From Paenibacillus zeisoli (GTDB taxonomy: Bacteria > Bacillota > Bacilli > Paenibacillales > Paenibacillaceae): a stretch of DNA of 64,000 nt. The notes below the pieces were generated by a model. It was not told where the DNA came from and made no database searches. It saw only the letters and a program-made list of their open reading frames with translations. Made by a program: the position numbers and the translations under genes. Location of the stretch: positions 549,550 to 613,549 of the forward strand of contig NZ_RZNX01000002.1 in NCBI RefSeq assembly GCF_003994465.1, given 5' to 3'. Shown piece by piece: positions 54,001 to 63,209 of this stretch (within the stretch, counting starts at the first letter, position 1; the number at the start of each line of letters is the position of its first letter).

Positions 54001-55143
54001 TTATGCTCTGTATAACTGCTGCATCGCCTTTATAAGGGCGTTCACTTCATAGGCAGTTGTAGAGTAACCTACGCTAGCTCTTACTGCTCCGGTTAAGGTA
54101 GTGCCTGCTGTCTCATGCCCTAACGGAGTACAATGAAAGCCGGCTCTTACTGCGATTTGATATTCCCTGTCAAGACGGAAGGCTACCTCGGCAGCATCTT
54201 GATCAGCTACATTGAAAGTTACAATTCCAGTTCTAGGCGCTCCCAGCGCTGGACCGAGCAGGCTAATTCCTGGAATATCTGCTAGTCCCCGCATAAGTTC
54301 CTGCGTCAACTGCCATTCTCTGCTGTAGATATTCTCTACTCCCTCTGCTAGCACTTCTTTGACTCCTTCCCCTAAGCCGGCAATACCTGCCGTATTAGGA
54401 GTGCCTGCTTCATAACGATCAGGGCGAACTGATGGCTGTTCCAGCTCCTCAGATTGACTCCCAGTCCCTCCATGAAGATGTGGAACCAAATCTATATCGG
54501 GGCGAATATAGAGCCCTCCTGTACCCTGGGGTCCAAGTAAGGCTTTATGCCCTGGAAAGGCAAGCATGTCTATATTCATTTCCTTCACATCAATTGGATA
54601 CGCTCCAGCAGTCTGTGCCGCGTCAACAAGCAATACGGCTCCATGCTGATGAGTCATTTTGGCAATTTCCTCAATTGGGGCTATGCTTCCTAGCAAATTG
54701 GAGCTATGACTGCAAACCACTAATCGAGTATTTTCTTCAAATGCCCTCTTCATACTTAAAAGGTTAATCTCGCCCTCTTGACTTACAGGTATATACTCAA
54801 CCTTAACCCCCAGAGTACGCTTTAGAAACTCAAGTGGTCGCCTTACAGAATTATGTTCCACCATCGTGGCAATCACATGATCGCCTGGTTTAAGAAATCC
54901 CTTAATAGCAAGGTTAAGCGCACTTGTCGTATTGGATGTAAAAGCGATGTCTACAGGGTTCTCTACTCCGAAAAGTGTGGCCAATCGACTTCGTGACCTC
55001 ATGAGGACTCTGCCCGCTTGAATAGCCATGGCATGGTTTCCCCTGCCCGGATTTGCCGCACTTCCTGAAAGCGCTTCTTCAACTGCCCTAATAACTCCTG
55101 CAGGTTTGGGCCAGGAGGTCGCTGCATGATCTAAGTAAATCAC
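54001..55143 (-). CDS. Class V aminotransferase / cysteine desulfurase-family protein
   Basis: 380 aa from GTG 55143 with GGGTGGG upstream. PLP fold: IYLDHAATSWPKP, FTSNTTSALNLAIKGFLKPGDHVIATMVEHNSV, SHSSNLLG, VDAAQTAGAYPIDV, PLP-lysine in MLAFPGHKALLGPQGTGGLYI. The catalytic-loop Cys is in AGFHCTPLGHETAGT. Likely mobilises sulfur (or selenium) from cysteine; the DUF3343 protein nearby may accept it. Confidence 0.93.
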   Translation of the reverse strand: MIYLDHAATSWPKPAGVIRAVEEALSGSAANPGRGNHAMAIQAGRVLMRSRSRLATLFGVENPVDIAFTSNTTSALNLAIKGFLKPGDHVIATMVEHNSVRRPLEFLKRTLGVKVEYIPVSQEGEINLLSMKRAFEENTRLVVCSHSSNLLGSIAPIEEIAKMTHQHGAVLLVDAAQTAGAYPIDVKEMNIDMLAFPGHKALLGPQGTGGLYIRPDIDLVPHLHGGTGSQSEELEQPSVRPDRYEAGTPNTAGIAGLGEGVKEVLAEGVENIYSREWQLTQELMRGLADIPGISLLGPALGAPRTGIVTFNVADQDAAEVAFRLDREYQIAVRAGFHCTPLGHETAGTTLTGAVRASVGYSTTAYEVNALIKAMQQLYRA

Positions 55144-55196
55144 TAATTCCCACCCTTCCCCTCTAGGTTAACTTTACTCAATATAAGATCAAGAAA

Positions 55197-55233
55197 GACA
55201 TACCTCTCCTTCTTGCATAAGGAGAAATATGTC
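55197..55233 (-). terminator. Hairpin after parB
   Basis: GACATA..CTCCTT (from 55197) pairs with AAGGAG..TATGTC (to 55233); minus strand continues TTTCTTG. Confidence 0.6.
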
Positions 55234-55239
55234 AATTCA

Positions 55240-56085
55240 TCATTGAAGCATGTCAAGTAAACGCTGTAAATCCTGCTGGCTAAAATAGTTAATTTCTATC
55301 TTGCCTTTATCCTTGGCCGGTTTGATTTTCACTGTAGTCTTAAATCTTTCACGAAGACTTTCTTCAACCTCTTCAATATAAGGATCTCTCTTCTTAGCAG
55401 CAATCTTCACTTTAGAAGTGTCTAGTTTTTTACGATCAAGCTGCTGCACTGCATCCTCCAGCTCTCTAACACTCCACTCATTTTCGATACATTGTTTGGC
55501 AAGCTGTTTTATTAGTGCTGTATCCTTCAGTCCGACAATGGCTCTCGCATGTCCCATCGATAATGTTCCACGTGAAACAAAATCCTTCACTTCATCAGGA
55601 AGTGCCAGCAATCGAAGAAAGTTGGCGATATGAGAACGGGATTTCCCTACCTTTAAGGATAATTCTTCCTGCGTCAATTCGAACTGATCCATTAGCCCCT
55701 GATAAGCAACAGCAATCTCCATTGCATTCAGATTCTCCCGTTGAAGGTTCTCGATAAGAGCGATCTCCATAACCTGCTGGTCCGTGAAGCTGCGTACGAC
55801 AGCTGGTACTGTAGTATTTCCACAATATTGAGAAGCTCTGAATCGCCGTTCACCTGCAATGATTTCATATCCCTTAAGGACACTTCTAACTATAATCGGC
55901 TGAATTACACCATGCTGACGAATAGATTCTGCCAGGTCCTTGATGGCTTCTTCATCAAAAGTCTTACGAGGCTGGTAGGGATTTGCCCGAAGCTGATTAA
56001 GTGGAATTTCTACCACCTTATCGTCATCACTAACAGAAAGCGATGGAATCAGCGCATCAAGTCCTTTTCCCAGACGCTTACTCAT
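55240..56085 (-). CDS. parB: Chromosome partitioning protein ParB (Spo0J)
   Basis: 281 aa. N-terminal ParB/CTPase motifs [71 protein letters not shown]-terminal dimer domain ending DLQRLLDML. It loads at parS as a CTP-dependent clamp and recruits SMC. It overlaps parA by 8 bp and carries a perfect parS inside its own coding sequence. Confidence 0.98.
   Translation of the reverse strand: MSKRLGKGLDALIPSLSVSDDDKVVEIPLNQLRANPYQPRKTFDEEAIKDLAESIRQHGVIQPIIVRSVLKGYEIIAGERRFRASQYCGNTTVPAVVRSFTDQQVMEIALIENLQRENLNAMEIAVAYQGLMDQFELTQEELSLKVGKSRSHIANFLRLLALPDEVKDFVSRGTLSMGHARAIVGLKDTALIKQLAKQCIENEWSVRELEDAVQQLDRKKLDTSKVKIAAKKRDPYIEEVEESLRERFKTTVKIKPAKDKGKIEINYFSQQDLQRLLDMLQ
55564..55579. promoter_or_regulatory. 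parS: parS site inside parB
   Basis: TGTTCCACGTGAAACA, identical to the parS in Bacillus subtilis spo0J; 16-bp near-palindrome bound by ParB. Confidence 0.95.
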
Positions 56086-56839
56086 AAGAAATCACTTCCT
56101 TTGCCAATTCTAAATACACCTCTGCCCCTTTTGAGCGAGGGTCGTACGTAATAATTGACTGCCCGTGAGAAGGCGCTTCACTCAGTCTAACATTGCGCGG
56201 AATAACTGTTTTGTAGACCTTTTGTTGGAAATACTTCTTCACTTCTTCAATAACTTGTATGCCCAGATTAGTTCTGGCATCGAACATCGTAAGCAGCACA
56301 CCCTCGATTTGCAGCGAGGTGTTAAGATGCTTCTGAACCAGACGCACCGTATTTAACAGCTGACTAAGTCCTTCAAGGGCATAGTATTCACATTGAATTG
56401 GAATCAGGACAGAGTCCGCGGCGGTTAACGAATTGATCGTCAGGATGCCTAATGAAGGAGGGCAATCGATAATGATATAGTCATATTGGCTCTTCACTTG
56501 CTGTAGAGATTTCTTGAGCCGTACTTCACGTGAAATCGTAGGCACAAGTTCAATCTCCGCCCCAGCCAACTGAATCGTAGCTGGAATCATGTCCAAGCCT
56601 TCGATTTGGGTAGGTGTAATTGCTTCTTTGGGATGAACCTCATTGATTAGAACATCATAAATGCAGTTAGCAACGTCAGCTTTATTTATACCAATACCGC
56701 TGGTCGTATTCCCCTGTGGATCGATATCTACAAGTAGAACTTTCTTCCCCAGCGTAGCCAGCCCGGCTCCCAAATTGACCGATGTCGTAGTTTTTCCTAC
56801 ACCGCCCTTTTGGTTGGCAATGGCAATGATTTTAGACAA
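56078..56839 (-). CDS. parA: Chromosome partitioning ATPase ParA (Soj)
   Basis: 253 aa from TTG 56839 with GAGGTG upstream. Deviant Walker A ANQKGGVGKTTTSVNL, LLVDIDPQGNTTSGIGI, IIIDCPPSLGIL, and the C-terminal VIPRNVRLSEAPSHGQSIITYDPRSKGA. It dimerises with ATP, binds DNA and works with ParB in origin segregation and DnaA control. A weak parS-like sequence lies in the gene at 56522. Confidence 0.98.
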   Translation of the reverse strand: MSKIIAIANQKGGVGKTTTSVNLGAGLATLGKKVLLVDIDPQGNTTSGIGINKADVANCIYDVLINEVHPKEAITPTQIEGLDMIPATIQLAGAEIELVPTISREVRLKKSLQQVKSQYDYIIIDCPPSLGILTINSLTAADSVLIPIQCEYYALEGLSQLLNTVRLVQKHLNTSLQIEGVLLTMFDARTNLGIQVIEEVKKYFQQKVYKTVIPRNVRLSEAPSHGQSIITYDPRSKGAEVYLELAKEVISYE

Positions 56840-57004
56840 CCTGTTTCACCTCAATATTATTTAAGAATCTTCTTGTAGATCCATACAGTGGAATGGATTA
56901 TTCAGGCCATTTCACCGTACATGTGTGGGTCAACTCAAAGAGGCAGCTACAAAAAGACAGAAAAAGCGGCTACTGCTGCCGCCTTCTTAGCGCATACTTG
57001 TCCA

Positions 57005-57820
57005 TTAACGTTTAGGAATCTTTATTACGATTTCATAATGATCTTCATGATCAGTTTCAGTCTTCTTGATCTGCAGTCCGGAACCCGATACCATATCAAT
57101 CGATTGCCGAATCGTATTTAAAGCTAGACGGACATCTTTGGTAAAAGAAATACGCTTGGATTTTTTGTTTTTAGCTACTTCTTTATAAAAAGCAATTCTT
57201 GCTTCTGTTTGCTTCACATTCAAGTCTTTAGCGATGATCTCTTCCAGTACCTTCAGCTGAAGTTCTTCTGTATCTAATGACAAAAGAGCCCTAGCATGAC
57301 GCTCAGTAATTTTCCGTTCCATTAAAGCATTCTTCACAACTTCAGGCAGATGCAGGAGACGGATCTTGTTAGCGATTGTGGACTGACTCTTTCCTAATCT
57401 CTGTGCCAGACTCTCCTGAGTCAGCTGGTGAAGGTCAATCAGATTCTGGTATGCGATAGCTTCCTCTATAGAGGTAAGATTCTCCCTCTGCAAGTTCTCG
57501 ATTAATGCAATGGAGGCAGCCTGGGAATCATTAAAGTCCCGAACTATGGCAGGAATCGTGTCAAATCCCAGCTTCTTCACTGCACGCCAACGACGTTCTC
57601 CAGCAATGATCTCATATTTCTCATTCCGGTAACGGACCACGATAGGCTGAATAACACCATGAGTTTTGATTGTTTGACATAACTCATCAATTCTTTCATC
57701 GTCAAAAACTGTCCGAGGCTGGTAGGGGCCGCCGACAATGTTATCTACCGGAAGTTGCTTTACTTCTTCCCCGCTGTTTCGTTCGGTCAACCCAAACAAT
57801 TTAGAAAATTGTTCTTTCAT
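57005..57820 (-). CDS. noc: Nucleoid occlusion protein Noc
   Basis: 271 aa from ATG 57820 ([11 protein letters not shown]), with AGGTGG upstream. ParB-like N-terminus [73 protein letters not shown]. It differs from ParB in the amphipathic N-terminus and lysine-rich end and sits between parA and rsmG as in Bacillus. It blocks FtsZ assembly over the nucleoid. No perfect Noc site (ATTTCCCGGGAAAT) was seen in the window. Confidence 0.95.
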   Translation of the reverse strand: MKEQFSKLFGLTERNSGEEVKQLPVDNIVGGPYQPRTVFDDERIDELCQTIKTHGVIQPIVVRYRNEKYEIIAGERRWRAVKKLGFDTIPAIVRDFNDSQAASIALIENLQRENLTSIEEAIAYQNLIDLHQLTQESLAQRLGKSQSTIANKIRLLHLPEVVKNALMERKITERHARALLSLDTEELQLKVLEEIIAKDLNVKQTEARIAFYKEVAKNKKSKRISFTKDVRLALNTIRQSIDMVSGSGLQIKKTETDHEDHYEIVIKIPKR

Positions 57821-58254
57821 TCCGTAGATTACCACCTAATTTCATAGTAGCATAAGGCACTGCCTTATGATCTTCATTCACGAGGGAATGAGTTAATGGC
57901 ATCCGATAAAGGCCTTGAATTCCCGACTTATAAGGGATAAACATCCTGTTTCAGAACGAGATTCGTATGCTTTGGATATAATCTATTCTATCACTTTTTC
58001 CTCTATAATCCTATTCTCTATCTTACCAGTTTCTGACCAATCATTCCATATGGAACTAAAGAAGTAGACGATTGGGCAGGCAACTATTTATTTACGATAG
58101 ATAGTCAACTCTATAACTATATATTAAATCCATATTGATGAATAAAATACTAATTATTCAGTTAATCATTCTCAATAATTAACAATTGTGTGATTCGAGC
58201 TTGATCCGTGATTGTTTCACGTGGAACACAAAAAATACCAAAAAAATAACACCT
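57821..58254. other. 434-bp gap between noc and rsmG
   Basis: AT-rich, no gene. It holds a parS site at 58213 and the rsmG terminator, and should contain the noc promoter. Confidence 0.7.
58213..58228. promoter_or_regulatory. parS: parS site between noc and rsmG
   Basis: TGTTTCACGTGGAACA, the exact reverse complement of the parS inside parB. Confidence 0.95.
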
Positions 58255-58269
58255 CTATATAAGAGGTGT
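58249..58269 (-). terminator. Terminator of mnmE-mnmG-rsmG
   Basis: ACACCTCT (58249-58256) and AGAGGTGT (58262-58269); minus strand continues TATTTTTTTGG. It overlaps the rsmG stop. Confidence 0.85.
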
Positions 58270-58977
58270 CTTTAATGGAGTGCCCGCCTTGCGCGGATAC
58301 TTTTTCGGTGTCGAAGCGTTCTTTTTAATCAAAATAATATGCCGCTCTGAATTTTCCACAGGAAGGTTAAAGTTGTAACTTTCAACTAAAGAGCCTTTAA
58401 GTTCTTTCATACTGAAAGCTGCTTCCTTGATCTCTTCATCTGGGTTGTTCCCCTTCATTGCGGCGAATACCCCACCCGGCTTCACAAATGGAAGACAGAA
58501 TTCGTTCAACACAGCTAAGCGTGCAACGGCTCTAGCCGTAGCCAAGTCGTATGCATCGCGGTGCTCTGGAAGTCTTGCGATATCCTCTGCCCTGCCATGG
58601 ATAAGCTGTACATCCTTCAAACCAATAGTATCCACAACATGCTGGAGGAATGAGATGCGCTTGTTAAGTGAATCCACGATTGTAAGCTTAAGATGAGGAA
58701 ATGCGATTTTGAGTGGAATGCCTGGAAATCCGGCACCCGAGCCCACATCGATCATACGGCCAACAGCGTCCATTCCTTTATAAAAAGCAAGTGTCAATGA
58801 ATCATAAAAATGCTTCACATACACCTGATTCCGTTCCGTAATTCCAGTCAAATTCATTTTCTCGTTCCAGGATACAAGCTCCTGGAAGTAGATATCAAAT
58901 TGCTCCAGCTGTTTATCACTTAGGTGAATACCTTGAGCCTGAATTAAGCTGACAAAATCAGATTGAACTGAATCCAT
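58255..58977 (-). CDS. rsmG: 16S rRNA (guanine527-N7)-methyltransferase RsmG
   Basis: 240 aa, AGGAGG before the ATG. MNLTGITERNQVYVKHFYDSLT, the SAM loop MIDVGSGAGFPGIPLKI, TIVDSLNKRISFL and ATARAVARLAVLNEFCLPFVKPGG are RsmG signatures. It uses SAM to methylate G527 of 16S rRNA; loss gives low-level streptomycin resistance. It follows mnmG by 3 bp. Confidence 0.98.
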   Translation of the reverse strand: MDSVQSDFVSLIQAQGIHLSDKQLEQFDIYFQELVSWNEKMNLTGITERNQVYVKHFYDSLTLAFYKGMDAVGRMIDVGSGAGFPGIPLKIAFPHLKLTIVDSLNKRISFLQHVVDTIGLKDVQLIHGRAEDIARLPEHRDAYDLATARAVARLAVLNEFCLPFVKPGGVFAAMKGNNPDEEIKEAAFSMKELKGSLVESYNFNLPVENSERHIILIKKNASTPKKYPRKAGTPLKTPLI

Positions 58978-58980
58978 AAT

Positions 58981-60867
58981 TTATCCTCCTGCAGCAGTCA
59001 CTCGATTATAATGCTCAAGATAGACCAGAAGGATTGAAATATCAGCCGGAGTAACACCAGATATCCGGGAAGCCTGACCAATCGAGATTGGACGAATGCG
59101 ATCCAGCTTCTGCCGTGCCTCCATCGCTATGCCATGGATGTCATCATACTTGATATTATCAGGAATCTTCTTCTTCTCCATCTTTTGAAGCCGTTCCACA
59201 TGGAGCAGCTGCTTCTCAATGTAGCCTGCATATTTGATTTGAATCTCTACTTGCTCCTTCATTTCATCATCCAGTTCAAGAGTAGAAGGAGATAAAGGCT
59301 CAATATGAGTGTAGCTGACTTCAGGGCGACGAAGAATGTTAAGCATGTTGCTTCCATCTTGGATTGGAGCCGAACCGATAGACTCCAGAATTGGATTAAC
59401 CTCCACTGGACGCACCTTGGTTGATTTGAGACGCTCGATCTCAAGTTCAACATTCTGCTTCTTGTTAAGGAATTGATCATATCGATCCTGCTTGATCAAG
59501 CCAATATCATAACCGATCGGTGTGAGACGAAGATCAGCATTGTCATGACGAAGAAGAAGACGGTATTCAGCTCTAGAAGTGAGAAGACGATAGGGCTCAT
59601 TTGTGCCCTTAGTAACCAGATCATCAATAAGGACACCAATATAACCCTGGGATCGATCAAGGACTACCGGCTCTTTCCCCTGCACTTTGCGAGCCGCATT
59701 AATCCCCGCCATAATCCCTTGTCCTGCTGCTTCCTCATATCCAGATGTTCCGTTCAACTGACCCGCCGTGAAGAGACCGGGTACAAGCTTAGTCTCAAGC
59801 GAAGGCCACAGTTGTGTCGGCACCATCGCGTCATATTCGATCGCGTAACCCGTACGCATCATTTCCACATTTTGCAGCCCTGGAATCGAGCGCAGAATCT
59901 GCAGCTGAACATCTTCAGGCATACTGGTGGACAAACCTTGAACGTAATACTCTGAAGTGTTCTTGCCTTCCGGCTCGAGGAAAATTTGATGCTTAGGCTT
60001 GTCGCTGAAGCGTACAATTTTATCTTCTATTGAAGGACAGTATCTTGGACCCGTTCCCTCAATGACACCCGAGAACATCGGAGCCCGATGAAGATTTGAA
60101 TTAATAATCTCATGGGTCTCAATTGAAGTGTATGTCAACCAGCACGGTAACTGTTCGTTATCAGAACTTTTGGTTTCATAGGAAAAGAATTTAGGCTTCT
60201 CGTCACCAGGTTGAATCTCCGTCTGTGAGAAGTCAATGGTATCCTTGTGAACACGCGGAGGTGTTCCCGTCTTGAATCTTACGAGCTCTAAGCCAAGCTC
60301 TTTCAAATGAGCGGCTAATCTTACTGAAGGCTGCTGATTATTCGGACCACTTTCGTACATCAGCTCGCCCATAATGATTTTGCCACGCAGATAGGTACCT
60401 GTTGTTAACACTACCGCTTTCCCGCGGTACTCTGCTCCAGTCTTGGTGACAACACCCACACACTTTCCATCTTCGATAATTAACTCTTCGACCATCCCTT
60501 GGCGAAGCGTTAAATTCTCTTCCTTCTCCATGGTTTCTTTCATGGCATGCTGATACATGAACTTGTCCGCCTGAGCACGCAGTGCATGAACGGCTGGCCC
60601 TTTCCCTGTATTCAGCATACGCATCTGGATAAAAGTCTTATCAATATTCCGGCCCATTTCTCCGCCTAACGCATCAATCTCCCTAACTACGTGGCCTTTT
60701 GCAGGACCACCAATAGATGGGTTACATGGCATGAATGCAACCATGTCTAGGTTGATGGTAACCATAAGCGTACTGCAGCCCATGCGAGCTGCTGCCAATG
60801 CCGCTTCTACACCAGCATGGCCCGCACCCACGACGATCACATCATATTCCCCCGCCGGGTATCCCAT
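58981..60867 (-). CDS. mnmG: tRNA uridine-5-carboxymethylaminomethyl enzyme MnmG (GidA)
   Basis: 628 aa, AAGGAGG upstream. FAD site [92 protein letters not shown], and the C-terminal [17 protein letters not shown]. With MnmE it modifies wobble U34 of several tRNAs. Its order mnmE-mnmG-rsmG is conserved. Confidence 0.98.
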   Translation of the reverse strand: MGYPAGEYDVIVVGAGHAGVEAALAAARMGCSTLMVTINLDMVAFMPCNPSIGGPAKGHVVREIDALGGEMGRNIDKTFIQMRMLNTGKGPAVHALRAQADKFMYQHAMKETMEKEENLTLRQGMVEELIIEDGKCVGVVTKTGAEYRGKAVVLTTGTYLRGKIIMGELMYESGPNNQQPSVRLAAHLKELGLELVRFKTGTPPRVHKDTIDFSQTEIQPGDEKPKFFSYETKSSDNEQLPCWLTYTSIETHEIINSNLHRAPMFSGVIEGTGPRYCPSIEDKIVRFSDKPKHQIFLEPEGKNTSEYYVQGLSTSMPEDVQLQILRSIPGLQNVEMMRTGYAIEYDAMVPTQLWPSLETKLVPGLFTAGQLNGTSGYEEAAGQGIMAGINAARKVQGKEPVVLDRSQGYIGVLIDDLVTKGTNEPYRLLTSRAEYRLLLRHDNADLRLTPIGYDIGLIKQDRYDQFLNKKQNVELEIERLKSTKVRPVEVNPILESIGSAPIQDGSNMLNILRRPEVSYTHIEPLSPSTLELDDEMKEQVEIQIKYAGYIEKQLLHVERLQKMEKKKIPDNIKYDDIHGIAMEARQKLDRIRPISIGQASRISGVTPADISILLVYLEHYNRVTAAGG

Positions 60868-61038
60868 TCTTTCTTTACCTCCTTATATATCGAGCGTTCC
60901 ACAGCCTTATGAATCTCATCATAACCGCAATCGGAACCGTTTATTTACTGAACTATATGCATTGAGCTAAAAATAACTACATCCACCATCATACCACGTT
61001 CCCAGCCTATAAACTGATCATCCGAGCAAATACTTTAC

Positions 61039-62418
61039 TTATTTCCCTAAGCAGAATTGGGAGAATATTTGATCCAGCAGCGAATCCGGTGCGGAGTCCC
61101 CGATAACCTCTCCAAGCTGCTCCCATGCGAGACGGACATCAATTTGGTAAATGTCAATGGGGATACCCGAGTCAGCTGCTTCATAAGCATCCTTCAAGGA
61201 GGCCGCTGCCTTGTTAAGGAGCGCTATATGCCTTACGTTGCTGACATAAGTCAGATCACCCGATTCAAGCTGCCCGCCCAGGAATAGGTGGGTAATGGCC
61301 TCCTCCAGACTCTCCAGTCCTTCTGATGTTCTTACAGAAAGCTTAACGCGATTCTCCTCTGGGAAATAACGCCCGACCACCTCTAAATCAATCTGCTGCG
61401 GAAGGTCACTCTTGTTGATCAGTACGATAACCTGACGATGCTGAATTTGCTGCATCAGGGTAATCTCATCCTCATGCAGCGGCTCTGCCCCATTTAGCAC
61501 AAGGAGAATCAGATCAGCCTCATTCACTGCTGCTTTGGAGCGCTCTACCCCAATCTGCTCCACCACATCGATCGTCTCCCGAATTCCCGCCGTATCCAGC
61601 AGCTTAAGAGGGATATTGTTAATGGTTACGAACTCTTCAATCACATCACGAGTTGTACCGGGAATGTCCGTAACAATGGCTTTGTTCTCTCTCACGAGGG
61701 CATTCATTAATGAGGATTTTCCGACATTGGGCCGGCCAATAATCGCCGTGGTTATCCCCTCACGAAGGATTTTTCCCTCATTGGCCCGCTTCAGCAGCCG
61801 ATCAATTCCTGCCTGGGCCTGGGTGCATTTCTCTTTGATAAACTCCGAAGTCAGCGACTCTACATCATGCTCCGGATAATCAATATTTACTTCAATATGC
61901 GCAAGGGTCTCCAGCAGCGTCTGACGGATCTCATGGATTCTCCGGGATAGATCCCCTTCTACCTGCTTGAGGGCAACGGAGAAGGCTCGGTCAGACTTGG
62001 AGCGAATCAGATCAATAACCGCTTCAGCCTGTGACAAGTCAATCCGCCCATTAAGAAAGGCCCGCTTGGTGAATTCACCCGGTTCGGCAAGCCGGATTAG
62101 AGGCTGCTTCAGCAGCAGATCCATCACCCTTTTCACCGAAATTACTCCACCGTGGGTGCTAATCTCCACCACATCTTCCGTTGTGAACGAACGCGGTGCT
62201 CTCATCACTGTGACAAGAACCTCTTCAAGCTTATCTCCCGTAACCGGGTCTATAATAAAGCCGTAATGAACGGTGTGACTATCCGCTTCGGTTAAGGGCG
62301 TCTTGGAACGAAGAAGCCGTCCAACCTCAGCAACAGCCTCCGGCCCACTCACCCGAATAACAGCAATGCCACCTTCCCCTACAGCTGTTGAGATCGCAGC
62401 AATTGTATCTGTAACCAT
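61039..62418 (-). CDS. mnmE: tRNA modification GTPase MnmE (TrmE)
   Basis: 459 aa from ATG 62418 (MVTDTIAAISTAVGEGGIAVIRVSG), with AGAGGTG upstream; 24 codons of earlier frame are not needed. N-terminal formyl-THF-binding domain, helical domain, inserted G domain with GRPNVGKSSLMNAL, DIPGTTRD, LDTAGIRET and INKSD, and the catalytic C-terminal FCLGK. It works with MnmG on U34. Confidence 0.98.
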   Translation of the reverse strand: MVTDTIAAISTAVGEGGIAVIRVSGPEAVAEVGRLLRSKTPLTEADSHTVHYGFIIDPVTGDKLEEVLVTVMRAPRSFTTEDVVEISTHGGVISVKRVMDLLLKQPLIRLAEPGEFTKRAFLNGRIDLSQAEAVIDLIRSKSDRAFSVALKQVEGDLSRRIHEIRQTLLETLAHIEVNIDYPEHDVESLTSEFIKEKCTQAQAGIDRLLKRANEGKILREGITTAIIGRPNVGKSSLMNALVRENKAIVTDIPGTTRDVIEEFVTINNIPLKLLDTAGIRETIDVVEQIGVERSKAAVNEADLILLVLNGAEPLHEDEITLMQQIQHRQVIVLINKSDLPQQIDLEVVGRYFPEENRVKLSVRTSEGLESLEEAITHLFLGGQLESGDLTYVSNVRHIALLNKAAASLKDAYEAADSGIPIDIYQIDVRLAWEQLGEVIGDSAPDSLLDQIFSQFCLGK

Positions 62419-62486
62419 CTTCTCACCTCTTCTATATAAATAAAAAGAAATGACGATTGCCGAGGCAAACGTCACTCCCATTACAT

Positions 62487-63209
62487 TCATTTACTTTGTC
62501 TCACCGTAATAACTACCCTGCGGTTAGGCTCTTCGCCCTTGCTATAAGTCTTCACTTCAGGATGATCCTGCAGCTTCGCATGAATCACCTTACGCTCCTG
62601 AGGAGCCATAGGCTCCAGAGAGACTTCCTTCTGTGTCCGGACCACTTTGCCAGCAAGTCTCAGAGCCAACTCCTCCAGTGTTTTCTTACGACGCTCTCTG
62701 AAGTTCTCCGCATCCAGAACAAGCCGTATGAAGCTATCCGAGTAGCGGTTTGCTACGATATTGGCTAAATATTGAAGTGCATCAAGGGTTTGACCCCTTC
62801 TTCCTATGAGTAGACCAAGATCAGAACCGGAAATGTTAAGAATCGTGCTGTCCTTGCGGTGCACAATCTCTATCTCTACCTGCAGGCCCATGCTTTCACC
62901 TACATCCGAGATAAATGACGCCGCCTCTTGAAAAGGATCTTTGCCTTCATGCTGAAATTCTTCGCTGCTTAAAGCTGGCTGCTCTATAATCTCTACATGA
63001 GTAGTTTCGACCTTTGGCGGTTCTGTCGTCGTATCGGTCAGCAAAGTAATCTCTACTTTGGCTTCCTTTACTCCAAACAGACCCAGGAATCCTCTTGATG
63101 GCTGCTCCAACACTTTCACGGCAACTTGATTCTCGGTGGTGCCGAGCTTAGCCAATCCTTGTCTAACAGCATCTTCAATGGTTTTTCCCGACGTCACAAC
63201 TTTGTTCAT
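62487..63209 (-). CDS. jag: RNA-binding protein Jag (KhpB)
   Basis: 240 aa; the start overlaps the yidC stop by 4 nt and AGGAGGCC lies upstream. Jag_N domain (VVTSGKTIEDAVRQGLAKLGTTENQVAVKVLEQPSRGFLGLFG), KH domain with GLLIGRRGQTLDALQYL, and a C-terminal R3H domain ending RRVVITVR. It binds RNA with KhpA partners and affects wall growth. The yidC-jag pair is standard. Confidence 0.97.
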   Translation of the reverse strand: MNKVVTSGKTIEDAVRQGLAKLGTTENQVAVKVLEQPSRGFLGLFGVKEAKVEITLLTDTTTEPPKVETTHVEIIEQPALSSEEFQHEGKDPFQEAASFISDVGESMGLQVEIEIVHRKDSTILNISGSDLGLLIGRRGQTLDALQYLANIVANRYSDSFIRLVLDAENFRERRKKTLEELALRLAGKVVRTQKEVSLEPMAPQERKVIHAKLQDHPEVKTYSKGEEPNRRVVITVRQSK

